Source: Macrothele yani | Lineage: Eukaryota > Arthropoda > Arachnida > Araneae > Macrothelidae | Assembly: GCA_039090855.1 (NCBI GenBank) | Contig: CM077023.1 | Span: forward strand, 81,195,127-81,259,126 | Direction of reading: 5' to 3' | Length of the DNA: 64,000 nucleotides | Shown here: in pieces, positions 34,832 through 46,675 of the stretch | Layout of the letters: each line of letters opens with the position of its first letter | Numbering within the stretch: position 1 is the stretch's first letter | Translations under genes and position numbers: made by a program | The notes under the pieces: model-generated | The model's input: only the letters and a program-made list of their open reading frames with translations | What the model was told of the DNA's origin: nothing | Databases searched by the model: none

Positions 34832-36074
34832 CATAGGCGCCGACTATGCGGAAACACACTTAAAATTATTTGAGGCGACACAGTGCTCCTCAAAATTCTT
34901 GCTGTAGTATGCACCGAATCACAGTTCAATATAGATTTTCAGATTACGGAATATTAAATCGGAAGAATCAAAAACGGAGCCCAAGAATTATGTTGCTATA
35001 AAAGAAAAATAGATCTTTTTTGAGAAAATCGTGCATCGGTGCTGAATGATTTCTTAAAAATAGGACTATCAAGCAATTGAATGTCAGAAAGTGATTTAGT
35101 TTACGTAATTTGTACCGAATGATTGAAATCTTGGAATTTTAAAATTTTATGTTCATAGTACTTCGAATTTCATAATTAGGCGATTTAAATTCGTGACTTA
35201 AAGTGACTTTAACCTATTCGTCAAGATTTGAACCGAATTTAACGTATTCGATCAAAGAAAAGCAGTTTGAAAAATGCCAATTTCCTATTTTTTTTAGTGG
35301 TGCACGTCTAGTAGCTGGTCTTAGGTGAGCTCTGCTCTGCGTATGCAGAGCTCACGTAATCATGTTAACCGGTCGACTCTCTCAGAGGAAAAGAAGTTTC
35401 CGGGATACAATTCTTGGCCCTTGTGGGTGAACTCTTAAGCAGAAGGTAAATTTTGTTGATATTGTACCTTAACCTTTTCACTGACATCGTGGATTCGGCT
35501 CAAGACGAGAGTAGGTCCTAAACCTTCACTTTGTGGAAAATGTAATATGCTGGATTATTAGTGTTTATACATACATACGTCGATATACAGCTAGGAAGGA
35601 ATCAAATGCAACTAAATTAAATTCGCCCTCGAAACAAAATTCCCAGTATGAAATTTATTTAATAAATTGCATTAAAATTTTATTATTTTTATTTTTTATT
35701 ATTTTTATGTATTATATTTATGTTATATTTTTATTATTTTTATATATTATATTTATTTTGTATTTTTTATATTTTTATTATTCATATTTTTTAATAATTT
35801 CCGATTAGTGTTTATTTACATTTCATATTTTTTGCATTAACGTTTTATTATTTTATTTAGTAAATGGCATTAATATTTTCTCATTATATCGTTCAATTTA
35901 TCTGCAGAAAGATATTAATTATACAAGATACTTTCATAAGGTGTGTTTTGCTCTGAATGGCGATAACGGGCTAAGAACCGATATTTAAACATTTAAAATT
36001 TCAGAATTAGAAACGGTGCCCACTGTCTTTTGAATTTGGGCACCCCTCGAAATTTCCAGAAGTCGGCGTCTATG
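34832..36074. mobile_element. Putative hAT-like element with GGCGCCGACT ends
   Basis: Left end cataggcgccgactatgcgg and, reversed, right end catagacgccgacttctgg. Flanks gttaagat and gttaaggg (one base further in on the right) may be a decayed 8-bp duplication. Inside there is only AT-rich, low-complexity DNA, including a dense TATTTTTAT stretch at about 35680-35800, and no transposase. The ends share ggcgccgact with the element at 47.9 kb. Confidence 0.6.
35325..35355. repeat. Perfect 11-bp palindrome, 9-base loop
   Basis: gtgagctctgc, then a 9-base loop, then gcagagctcac. It lies inside the hAT-like element and stands out against the AT-rich surroundings. Confidence 0.9.
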
Positions 36075-36376
36075 AGTTAAGGGAAACATTGTTTGAAAAA
36101 CAAAGGGAAAGCAGCTGAAATTATATTGATATCTTTTGTCATATGTTACAATGACAAAGGTGAGGTTTTTGTATTCGGTGTTTAACATTTAGTGTTTAAG
36201 AGGATCTCTAACAAACTGTTACATTGCACCAAAGTTTACTCGTAATGGATGTTCATAGTATGACATGACAATTATGTGTGAATCAACATCTATTTTTCGG
36301 GTCCACGTCACCTTTTATCAAAGCATCTGCCACTGAGTTTACATTTTTCAAGCTTTTCCTTCATGTTCACATGTCA

Positions 36377-36476
36377 TTTTTTTAAATTTTGATTGGAGAT
36401 TTAACGACCATCGCGAGCAACTCAGTGGGCTATAAGTAGTTGCCCGTCCTGAATTTAGGGCCACTGGTTCCACGGA
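36377..36476 (-). repeat. SINE 3' body fragment (family A)
   Basis: Minus strand: ggaaccagtggccctaaatt, then cgggcaactacttatagccc, gagttgctcgcgatggtcgt and an A-rich tail. The tRNA-like head is missing, so it is a 5'-truncated copy. Confidence 0.82.
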
Positions 36477-38430
36477 TTTGAAAGGAATATAACTTTTCTT
36501 TCTTGAATTACAGGAAAATAAGCAATTAATAAAACATTTTACCAGGGAATTTCATGTGCAAATTAGTGTCCCCCAAAATTGTCTTCATTTTAAAATAACG
36601 GCTTGAATTGAATCAATCAATAACAAATAATTCAGCTGATTAACTAGAAAAAACAGCTTCACGAAAGAAAAACTGCTCTATAAGTAAGCTGCATCTAACA
36701 AAATCAGCCTCACTCATCGCAATTTCGCGCCGTTATTTTCTAAATTACAAGGATATACTAGCTGAAGCATAGAAGATTGGTTTCCACATGCGATGAATTT
36801 TCTTTTCAGTTTGGATTAATTCAGAAAAAAGCAAAAAAAAAAAATACAAGCGATACGTCCTTAACCGATAAACGACTTACTCGAAACACCGAGAAAGTAT
36901 TTTTATCTTTTAATTGTAATTATTCTTTCAGTTTAATAAATAGTCGTCATATATTTTGGTTCCAAGTTTTCTCGTTGGAGCAGTTTTTTTGATGAAGCGC
37001 TTAGATCCAAAAGCTACTGAATTCGATTGTGGCTTTCAGTTGATTCAATATAAGAGCACACTTTTGGATCAACATAGTTTACAGATTGTTTTCGATGTGC
37101 GATTAGAAATATATCACTGTGATTCATATATTATATTTAAAACTTAGTTGCAAACTACTTGGAGCGCCCAGAAAAAGTAGAAGGAAGAAACTCAAAATAA
37201 AGTCGAGACAGAAGAAGAGGACCACATGAACCACCACAATCTTGAATTCTCCAGTTCATTCCAGTAGTCAGTTGTGCAGACATTCCTAGCTTTTCGTACA
37301 GTTTGTAGTAGTTTATAGTCCCCTGGTAAGGCACGAATGTCGGCGGCTCTTTCCCGTTTAAGACACTTACGAGGGCCCTTGAATTCCAAATACGAAAAGA
37401 AAAAAAAAAAAAATTCTGAAGCACTAGAGGCTCGTGAGGTATATATCACAAATTTAACCTTCCTGTTGTGTTTCTATTCTTTTGCAAATTTTGCTACTTC
37501 TCCGTTTGATTTTTGTTCTGAACGGCATATTACTTCCCCCGAATTTCCTTTTTTGGCAAAACTGACCGTGGGTCAGCGTAGATAAAAATTACCTCGTACT
37601 TCGACAGTCAAAAGAGTGTGAAGAGCGTAAAAATTGTGGAGATTGTCACAGGAATGATTCATTGTCATCGTTAACTTGATACTGCGTAAGTTTATAAGAT
37701 TTTATGTAAGAGATGTGGTAAAAGATTGATATTTTCGTAAGCAATTACAAAAGTGTGACTTCGTCAAGTGACCTGAAATAAAGTATTCGGACTTTAAAGC
37801 GCAGGCTGCTCATTTTTATGAACCCCTGCCATTTTCTATTTTTAAGTGACTTTATTATCTGTTTAACAAGACATTTGCTGCGATGTCATCCAACTTCCAA
37901 ACATTTATTAGGCTATTATTGCTTGCTGTTGTAGCTAAAAAGCCTACGGAAAGATTAGAATTCGTCTCCTGTTAGTAAAAGAAAGAAATTCGAAGTAAAT
38001 AATCATTTGAAAAGTCTCTGAAGCAGTTGAATGTATGGCATTCAAAAGAACATCCGAAGTATTAGTTAAAAAAGGAGGCAGAGAAAGAAACTTGTGGCAG
38101 GGATGGTATGCAATCAGTTTACTACCTTTCCTTTGCAGTTTCATTGCAGGGATCCCAGTGGAACTTCAATGGAAGCATCATAGATGTTAATGAAGAATAA
38201 ATCTTCGTAAATTCATGAAAGGCATACTACCATGCTATTTTTCGGCGTAGATGTTGCTGTATTTGGCAGTTTTCATGTTGCTGTCTCCACAGAAAATTTT
38301 AAAATTCCATCGCCCTTAAGCGGGAACTAAAACCGCGTCGCGCGATTTCCGTTTGAGCATGTCACTGCTACATTACCAAGTAATTCAGATGCTACCCTGA
38401 GTAGTGTAACGGGGGCATACTCGAACGGGA
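36477..38430. other. No recognised gene; one poly(A)-ended block
   Basis: A GC-richer block at about 37150-37396 ends in an A-rich run (37397-37412) and might be a retrocopy or an unknown SINE. The minus frame through it includes VRKARNVCTTDYWNEL, which faintly recalls LINE linker sequence but is not enough for a call. The rest is AT-rich with no recognised feature. Confidence 0.4.
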
Positions 38431-38433
38431 AGT

Positions 38434-38650
38434 GCCGCCCCTGTGGTCTAGTGGTGAGAGCGTTGTTTCCTGGCTAATCGTCCGAGCTGGGACCGTGTTC
38501 GAATCCGGACGAAGCGTGGATTTTGCGGACATGAAAAACAGTGAAATTTGCGGTCCCTGGTAAGATCCCCCAGATCAGAGACGCGCGGACCCCAGGTGCA
38601 ACGGGACACGTCAAGCTGGGGCGCAATTCCTGCACTGACTATAAAACCAC
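38434..38650 (+). repeat. tRNA-derived SINE of a second family (B)
   Basis: The head gccgcccctgtggtctagtgg, with gtgagagcg after it, has an A-box-like TGGTCTAGTGG, and gtgttcgaatcc serves as B box. The body (gtggattttgcggacatg, gtgaaatttgcggtccctgg, ccccaggtgcaacgggac) is unlike family A. The 3' end is not sharply defined and no A tail is obvious. A minus-strand relative of the body lies just downstream. Confidence 0.7.
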
Positions 38651-38989
38651 TTGCCTTGAAAGAAGACGGGAAAGTAGGATCGATGCTGTAAAGGTACTGA
38701 GATATAATTTCCTTGTAACCTATGATACATATTATCTCATCGCCGATACTTCTGGAGATATTGATAAAAAACATTTAGCAATTTCTTTTACTGCTAAATT
38801 AAAATCGTATAAATTTATGCTCCATAGTGATTTACTATAATATTTAAAAATAATAATCATTGATGAATCTGAAGTAATTATACCGACAATAATGGAAGTA
38901 TAGAAAATGATTATTTAAAAAGAATGTGGAACTGCTGACGGTTTTAAAGGCATACCAGCTGAAGCTAAAGTAATCGTCAACTCTGTAAT

Positions 38990-39060
38990 ACTTAAACCCC
39001 CTCCGCAAATTCCCCCGCTGGCCCCTCTTTGTCCGCAAAATCCCCGTCCCTCAAAATCCA
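38990..39060 (-). repeat. Fragment related to SINE family B body
   Basis: On the minus strand it reads catggattttgagggacgg, then ggattttgcggacaaagagg, then ggggaatttgcggaggg. This matches the gattttgcggaca and aatttgcgg words of the copy at 38.5 kb in opposite orientation. It abuts a family A SINE. Confidence 0.5.
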
Positions 39061-39272
39061 TGAACCGACATGGGTGGTGGGTTTGTCTTACGGCGCTGGC
39101 TATCACCCTTCCCCTAACCAGTGGCCCTAGATTGGGGATGGAAGACTCATCCTACATTGGCCCTAGATTGGGGATGGAAGACTCATCCTACATTGGCCCT
39201 AGATTGGGGATGGAAGACTATGAGTTGCTCATGGTGGTAGTTTTACCCAGAAAAAAAAAACCAAAAAAAAAC
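39061..39272 (+). repeat. SINE family A copy with an internally amplified block
   Basis: The head is mostly missing; the copy runs gtgggtttgtcttacggc, then a tandem block, then gagttgctcatggtgg and an A-rich tail at 39250-39271. A 36-bp unit beginning ccctagattggggatggaag is present twice in full (39125-39160, 39161-39196) and once in part (39197-39219). The unit corresponds to the ccctaaattagggac region of other copies. It gives a periodic open frame that is not a gene. Confidence 0.88.
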
Positions 39273-41564
39273 CGGTAAGCGGGTTTAATACCCGCTCCAG
39301 GAAGATACATTTTTTGAGCTTTCTGTGAAAACGGCTATAGAGAAACAGTCAAATGCAGCGTTTCTATGCTGACATATAATACAGTATATTCAATGAAAAT
39401 TTTAGACCTTGTCCTCTTAAGTGCAATTAAAAAGAATTGCGAAATTCAAAGCCAGTAAACGAATCGTACTAGCTGTAAAGGAAGCCTATAGACTTGAAAG
39501 GAAAACTTGATGAAGAGCCATTCTTGCATTACGTCACAAATGCATGAATTGTTCTATTATTCCTTACCCTTTCAGGATGAAGAGGTTTAGTTGTAATTAC
39601 ATTACAGACAATTAATGGCTAGCCACTGTGAATTTTGTACTTTTCAAAATGAAAAGCAGTGGAGCGGTATTAGGTTGTTGGTCAGTTTCCTCTTCCCAAA
39701 CGTCGAACTAATATTTTTACTTACAAATGTTCACTTGTGTGCGATATACAAATGCAAAATACCCTCAAGACAAGAAGGAAAAACAGCCCAACATAAGAGC
39801 ATCACAATTTACGGTGAATAAACGACTAATAAACTGAGCTCATAACTTAAAACTTTCAAGACTGCAGCTAATACGATCTTACTATTTTTAACAAGATTTT
39901 GTTGCATGGATTTCACCTCTTTATTTATTTATTTATTTATTTACTTATTTGTTTTTCCATCTCCTCGCTTACTGCATACCAGCTGATTTTCATTCTTACT
40001 AATTAAACAGTAAAAGTAATACTTTCGACAGTTAATAGCTACTACTTTTTTCAATATAGAAAGCTGTGCTGTCAAGAAATAAAATGAAATCGACAATGAA
40101 GGGAGAAAATTCCTCGACATCATTATAAACATCATCCAGCGAAGAAGAAAGAACATAAAATAAGTATATTGTCTAAGGTGTGTTAAGTGCGTAGTGTTAT
40201 GAATGAGTTCCGACGACTGGAACAATGAAGAAACTGAGTTATCACAAAATTTGCGGCGAGAACGTAGTAATTTAAAATTGCCATATAAAATTCGGATTTG
40301 TTTTATATTATTTAAGAAAAAATACATCTGTCGTTGCAAATGTTTTATCAATTTTTTTTCGAAACGCAATCAATTTACTATGGAACGGATAAACATTAAT
40401 CGACAGAAATATACTATATGAAATTAATGATTTATCAATCAGGTTTTTTCGGGAACTGTGAGTTTAGTAAAACAAAAAAAAATGTTAAACAAGAAGAAAA
40501 TACAGAAAGCAGAAGAAATCTGTTTTAAAAGTTGTATTAAAGCATATATACAGAGGGTGATTGCGTGTTAAATTCGGTGTCAGGAATATTCATTTTCTCC
40601 ATAGCGTTGTTTAACCTCAGATGATTTCAGTTCCTTTACACTTAATATGCATTGAACTACCATTTGACTAAACGTCATTAAAAAAGTATGCAAGATCTTG
40701 TGTAGCAGTTTGAAAGACGTCCGTATTTAAATTATCTGTAATCTAACACTTGGTTGATGTTAAATCGCAGTTAGGAAAGCAAATATTACTGATGAATCAT
40801 CAGAAGGCCGTTATTGACCGACTCGTAATACGCTTACCTATTTGAACGAAAAAGAATTAGTACCATTGAAAAGCAGCACAGAATTTACTTATCCAAGGTA
40901 CTCAATTTATCCCATGTTACGAGCTATGTTCCATCTTCCATACGATATCGAAACTTAATATATATTCATCCGTATCGTTTCATCTTTGACTTCTGAGCTC
41001 ATCTGTTCACTGAAGAGTATGCAATTTCGTTGATTTCTTTTGCGGAATCATTGCCTCACCGTTCTGTGTTGTGACTTTACTAACAACCATGTGTTATCTT
41101 CCCCTCACTCATTTTTTCTATGGTACCGAAATACACACTTTATCTGTGCTGTACAAAACTATACTAATAACGTAAAACATGCCACAGTTATATAAAATTG
41201 CAAAACGACTATGTAAAGTAAAATGAAACCAGTTTAGTCGTGACTGTGTTGCTGGAAATTGCAGTTACTTATTGTTGTGCACCTTTTTTCTAAGTTATGT
41301 AAAGGAGTTTACCCCAATACTCTGATCACAAAGGAACGGAAAATATATCCCTAAACATTTCTGTCGTTTATCATGGTGAGAGCCCACTATAATTTGAATG
41401 TTAAATATTAATTATTTACTTTAAAAAACGTCCGCTCCAGAAGGGAATGTTGCTACTACTTAAAAAATGAGGAATTAAGGACATTTAAGATTTTCAGTCA
41501 CTAATTTAAAAATAGTTGCAAAAACTGAATGAAGAAAGGTCTTCGGAATTGTGCGATGAGCGTT

Positions 41565-41606
<42 letters not shown>

Positions 41607-44119
41607 TCAAAAGGTATATTGGCCGCCGAGTAATGTAGTGCTGTACAATTTACAGAGTTAGTTGAAGTTAAGACGAGAAAAGCTGCTCCTGAAGCTATCT
41701 GGCTAATGGGAAAGCTCAGTGCCCTATGTTTTTCCAGTTTCTTTTTCAGGAGAGTCTTAATGTGATGCCCGTAGACTAGCAAGCACTTACTCAGAACGTA
41801 CGTCATGTTCTAGATGTTTTATGAACTAGTGGATTCTTTTTTCTTATTTACTAAGATGCTCCCCGGTATGTCTACGTAAGGTACGATAACGGATTTCGTT
41901 CCTGAATAATGGTGGAAACAGCTGGAATAAAAAGGAACATTCACACCATCAAAAATGCAGAGAACAATTCACGAAACATACGAGAGGAAGAAGACTATTT
42001 ATACTACAACTGATATGAAAAGAATCATTCACAGTTCATTTGAAATGAAGGTAGCCATTAATTTGGATTGCGAAGGACCACTGACAAAGGATTTGGGTCA
42101 TAAAGAAAGGTTCCATAGTGCACCTAGGAAGAAAGGATTCAAAGTTATTCAGAACTGGCATATACATTCAAATGTATTGTCTCGTATATTTGGCGTCATG
42201 TTTCGAACTTTTTCTGTTGAAATACTGAGCTAGAAGCTATAGATTTTGCAAATTTGTTCGTATTGTGTAATCCATTTCCCAACGAATGAAAGAGCTACAG
42301 AGAGAAAATAGTACCTAACGATTTTCGTAAGCTAAGTGGAATATGAGATCTGACTAAAATCAAATTTCCGGCACAAGCAAGAGTGGAAGCTATCTACAGA
42401 AAGAGGCAGATGAAGACTTCAGCTTTGGTAAGCGCATAATATTTTCTTTGCATGAACTTTTCTTCTGTCTTCTTGTAGTATTATAAATGTACTATTTGAG
42501 AATTTCATTGTAGCATTACTCAGTTCAAAACCAAGGTCCTGCTAAGGTTTTATATTTTTGATCGTTGTTTAAGCCTGTCATTTCAACATTATTATATCAT
42601 TTCAACATTATTATAACAGTGAATGAAATGTAAACTAATGAATATGTATCACAATTGGCTAACTCTGGAAAAAAAGAAAAGAAAACGGCGTACAGAATCT
42701 AGTTTAATGATTGATTTAAAAGTAAATAACCTAAGTCCGTCGCAAATGGCAATAAAAATAAAAGCTGATAAAAAAAAACCCCATTAAAATCACTAAATTA
42801 GAAATAAGATCACGAACTAGGATCACAACACCAAGAAAAATCAAGGCAGCATGGTAGTTATACCAAATTGTTAAAGAGCTTCCTATTGGAAAGCCCTAGA
42901 GGCAAGAAAAGAATGGATATCCATATTGCTTTTTATTGAACTTCAGTTTCGTAAACTCGGGTTTCAAACACTTATTGAGGCACTGTAGTACGAAAAGCTC
43001 ATGTCATTTGTTCAGGATAATCTATAATGCGTTTTAGGATTATATTAAGGAAAAGAAAACAATTCTGGGGAAGATTTGTTGAACACCCGATTCACTTAAA
43101 TAAATTTAAAGGAACTGATAAGATCATTAATAAAACGTTATTTTCAAATTAATTGTAAAACTGTCGTGGTACAAAGGAGGGTCAGCTGGAGAATGATAAC
43201 CGGTTAGGAAATAACTGAGAGTTGAAGGGAAATTCATAATAAGGTATTTACAATAAAATAAAATGTGTTTGGGCAAATTATGTAAGACGCACACTTAGCT
43301 GTGTTTACGCCTTGTGTATGTGTTGAATGTATCAAAAGATTTTTAAAGGAGGCGTTTTCGGACTGCCACGAAAAATCGTAGTTTAGGAGACTGATTTTCT
43401 ATACACGAATTAATCAAAAGTCGAAATCTAAAAGCCCACCTGCGGTGATATGGAGAGAAATGAAGGGCAGACAGGAAGTCTGGAACAATAGCAGACGAAA
43501 AACTTGTGGTTCCAGTTAATATCTCAAAATCTCATTTTGAAGAATCGTGCAACGGTAATTCTAACGCTTACGTGGAGAGCATAAGAAAAGATGGGCGAAA
43601 GTGGTAGGCTTAGTAAAAAAATGAAGTCATATAAAGCAGGATTATGAAAATGAGAAACAGTTACAATATAAAAAAGTTCAAAGTGAACGATCGCGTTACA
43701 ACAACAAGATGATTAATGGTGAAGTACTGGTTGTCATAAAATGCGAATAGGAGTTTCATTGCTATTCGTGTTTAATGAACAAGAGGAAATAAATCACAAC
43801 AGTTGTTACAATAAGCTCTTAAGTATGTGTGAAAGCCTCCGCCTTAAGAGATGAACAACAAATGCCTTATGGCAAGGTCGATTTCTTCAGTTTCTACCAT
43901 ATTGTTGACAACTAACTACAACAGGATAAAACTGTACTTCTCTATTCAAAGAATGAAGAAAACCAGCTGTATAGCTTCATCCAAAAATAAATAAACAAAA
44001 AAACAATGCTTGCAATTTAAGAGACTAAAAAGAACTTTTGCGTTAGGGTCCAAATCATTTCACGAAAATTCATAAAAAATAATTGGTCAGGGTCAGCATA
44101 GGTGACGAATGTCCATATA
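39273..44119. other. AT-rich stretch without a recognised gene
   Basis: It contains a TTTA run at about 39922-39946, a TG run at 41567-41604 and a doubled catttcaacattattata block near 42580-42617. A 92-codon frame at 41955-42233 has no identifiable domain. A tatacagagggtgattgcg near 40550 looks like a transposon end, but no partner was found. Confidence 0.5.
41567..41604. repeat. (TG)n microsatellite
   Basis: Nineteen uninterrupted TG units. An antisense frame of His-Thr repeats runs through it and is not coding. Confidence 0.97.
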
Positions 44120-45010
44120 CATGGTGCATAGGAAAGTCCCTTTAGCCTGGAATAACTTGCGAACGAAGAGAGGTACAGTTATGCAAGTGAGATAACGGTA
44201 TAGTAAAGCGACTACGCCCGATCGAATGCAACCAATAGCAGCGCTCCTAGTGGCCAAATGCGGAAGTTAGCCATTGCAAAACGAAAACAGATAGAGCAAA
44301 ATTTCCAACTACAAAGTTGTAGAGCATCAATTAATTAGCACAAAACGACATTTGTTTCACACGGATGAGATAAATAGTCGCCTGAATATCCTAAAATGTC
44401 CGAAATCGATGCGCGACCTTTTGTGTGAACGTTTGAAGGGAACAGGCATAGGTATGAGCAAATGCACACCATTTATTGCATAAATGCGTACTTATGTCAA
44501 TACAGTTTGATGACGTTAGACAAAACTAAATAGGCAAACTGGCGCACAGTGATAAAAAGTTAATGTCGAGTATGTTCGAAAAGTTCGCCATTGCCCACGA
44601 TAAAAACCAGTAGCAGGGTACATCCTGCTACTGGTTTTTATATCGTAGGTACGGTACAACGTCACAATCTGCATTTGCATTCGGCTACATTTGCGAAATG
44701 TGAATATGCAGATTCGAATCGTCGTGCATTGATTTCGGACATTTTAGGGTATTCAGGCGACAATTTATCTTATCCGTGTGAAACAAATGGCGTTTTGTAC
44801 TAATTAATTGATGCTCTACAACTTTGTAATTGGAAATTTTGCCCTCACTTTTCGTTTTCGATTTGCAATGGCTAACTTCCGCATTTCACCACTAGGGGCG
44901 CTGCTATTGGTTGCATTCGATCGCTTTACTATACCGTTATCTCACTTGCATAACTGTACCTCTCTCCGTTCGCAAGTTATTCCAGGCTAAAGGGACTTTC
45001 CTCCCCCCTG
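44120..45010. mobile_element. Foldback element, 891 bp, arms of about 300 bp
   Basis: The left arm from about 44120-44423 and the right arm from about 44706-45010 are inverted copies, roughly nine bases in ten alike by eye. The best-conserved stretch begins ggaaagtccctttagcctgg on both arms. The left arm carries a 10-bp insertion (ctacgcccga) relative to the right. The outer bases are catggtg on the left and, reversed, caggggg on the right, each next to TA (44118-44119, 45011-45012). No coding potential beyond short frames. A perfect palindrome lies between the arms. TA flanks suggest a Tc1/mariner-type or related MITE. Confidence 0.88.
44601..44640. repeat. Perfect 17-bp hairpin at the centre of the foldback
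   Basis: taaaaaccagtagcagg, loop gtacat, cctgctactggttttta. It lies between the two long arms. As RNA it would make a stable stem followed by atatcg, with no terminator-type U run. Confidence 0.95.
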
Positions 45011-45097
45011 TATATGCATACGCATAAGCAAATATCGGAAATATTGTAGGAGCATATTTGTTTTTTACAAGAAATTAATATTAAGAGGTGCATTATG

Positions 45098-45299
45098 GAT
45101 TTCATACAATCTTGAGCGATGGACAGTTGCTTTGTCATCCATGAAACAGCCATCACCTGGTGGATAAAATGTCAAGGTTGCAGGATGAGCTTGATTGGCA
45201 ACAAATGTTCAGATGATATTTGGAGGACACCCCAGCTTCCAGAAATACCAGGGGACCCGTTCGGGACCAACAGAACGTGACATGACACCACTTCCAGAA
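45098..45299. repeat. 200-bp direct repeat, copy 1
   Basis: Begins gatttcatacaatcttgagc and ends ccacttccagaac. It is repeated at 46465-46675 with few differences. A frame on the plus strand reads DKMSRLQDELDWQQMF and later PASRNTRGPVRDQQNV in both copies, with a stop between, so the unit may derive from a coding sequence that I do not recognise. Confidence 0.88.
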
Positions 45300-45454
45300 C
45301 CTTGAGTTGTGTATACAAGGCAAACTGGATCCATTATTTCATGGGCTTCCAGCCGAACTCTCTGTGCCTACCGTCGGTACAGAACAAGCTGTACTACGAC
45401 TCGTACAACCACATGACTTTTTTGCATTATTTCAGTGTCCATCCATGATGTTCC

Positions 45455-46118
45455 TTACACCACTGTAGAAGAACTTTCCAGTTCTTCACAGAAATCAGTG
45501 GTTTCCTTATTGGCTTTCTTTCGACTGCCAATACCGATCCTCTTCAATTTTCTGCGCATAGTTCGCTGCGATATGGGTCGGGAGAAGCTTTCATTGAAAT
45601 CTTCGGTCAACTGCTGCACACGCAAAAAGTTGTGTTTCTCTGTACAAGCCTTCTCAGACGACGGCGATCTCGTTTCTGACAGATTGTCGTCGCGCCACAG
45701 TTGCGCCTCCGGACAAGCAATGTGGGTTATTTTTCCACAGATTAACCCTTCAACAACCATAACGCCCAAGACGCCCGTACCTACAAACCGTCATAGCTCC
45801 CCGAAACGCCTGTCTAGAACGAGCGTATTCAAATTTTCTCGATCTATAATGGATCAGCAGGAGTCACCGTTAGTCACTTTTGTGTTTATTAAATAAAGAA
45901 GTGAAACAAGAGACAGTTTCGGGCGTTATGGTATTTAGAGTGATACAAGATTTTGGGGTCATGGTCGTTAAAGGGTTGAAGACCAGGAATATCTCACCTT
46001 TTGAGAAAGCAGTTAGCTCTGCTGTTTTGAAAATCGTCCCTCTATCCAGACGGGCGCCCACAATAAGCCCTTTATCGAACTCTGAAAGATCTTTCGTTTT
46101 TCTCATTGTGATCAACAC
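45455..46118 (-). pseudogene. Tc1-like transposase N-terminal relic, split by a MITE
   Basis: The minus strand opens MLITMRKTKDLSEFDKGLIV and continues ARLDRGTIFKTAELTAFSKG, a Tc1-type first helix-turn-helix. After the inserted MITE at 45746-45975 the frame resumes with ICGKITHIACPEAQLWRDDN, SETRSPSSEKACTEKHNFLR, and then RPISQRTMRRKLKRIGIGSR, the second DNA-binding region. It ends at 45455 before any catalytic motif. No inverted ends were found. This is an N-terminal fragment of an old element, with no catalytic core in the window. Confidence 0.8.
45746..45975. mobile_element. TTAA-flanked MITE, piggyBac-like, 230 bp
   Basis: The left end cccttcaacaaccataacgcc and the reversed right end ccctttaacgaccatgacccc are imperfect inverted repeats, and a further inner pair (ataacgcc and gggcgttat) supports them. 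The flanks are TTAA (45742-45745) and TTGA (45976-45979), the expected TTAA duplication with one change. TTAA target and CCC start fit piggyBac-type elements. It interrupts the transposase relic and is therefore younger. Confidence 0.72.
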
Positions 46119-46464
46119 TACTGACGATCACAGACGAGCAGCAGTCTTAAATAGTTACCTAGATCACGGGGTGACGCACGTGATCATGTATTTCGTATAC
46201 AGGATGCGTAAGTGACGCTTCAGTCATCTGCATAAAGGTTTCTAATTCAGTGGCAGGTATGTGTAGAAAAAATATGGCGAATTTATTATTTCCCCTATAT
46301 GTAATAAGCTTATTCGTGTTTCTGGAGAAGCTTTTTGCAGTTATTCTTTACACGGAACTACATTAATGTTACTTCAACGTTATCATAAGGAGTTGAACTT
46401 GGTACCGTCATATATATATTTTTTCGAATTCCTTATTATTCTTGTTTCCTTTAAAGCCTGCGGT

Positions 46465-46675
46465 GATTTTATACAATCTTGCGCGATGGACAGTTGCTTT
46501 ATCATCCATGAAACAGCCATCACCTGTTGGATAAAATGTCAAGGTTGCAGGATGAGCTTGATTGGCAACAAATGTTCAGATGATATTTGGAGGAGGACAT
46601 CCCAGCTTCCAGAAATACCAGGGGACCCGTTCGGGACCAACAGAACGTGCTCTACACCATGACACCACTTCCAGA
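46465..46675. repeat. 200-bp direct repeat, copy 2
   Basis: Same orientation as copy 1, with a gga insertion (ggaggaggacatccc against ggaggacacccc) and ctctacac near the end. Sequence outside the unit differs between the two copies. Confidence 0.88.

Noticed and set aside
35533..35808. 91-codon frame with long Phe/Ile/Tyr run
   Set aside because: The C-terminal half is translation of the low-complexity tattttta stretch; the apparent membrane segment is not real evidence.
37155..37449. LINE or retrocopy assignment of the poly(A)-ended block
   Set aside because: The A run is on the plus strand while the only faintly LINE-like frame is on the minus strand; evidence conflicts.
40550..40570. Transposon end tatacagagggtgattgcg
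   Set aside because: No matching inverted partner found within several kb.
41564..41806. 80-codon minus frame ending in His-Thr repeats
   Set aside because: The tail is the TG microsatellite, and the rest has no domain.
41955..42233. 92-codon plus frame
   Set aside because: Charged but without any recognisable motif or supporting context.
45435..45896. 153-codon plus-strand frame
   Set aside because: Antisense to the Tc1 relic and runs into the inserted MITE; no independent domain.
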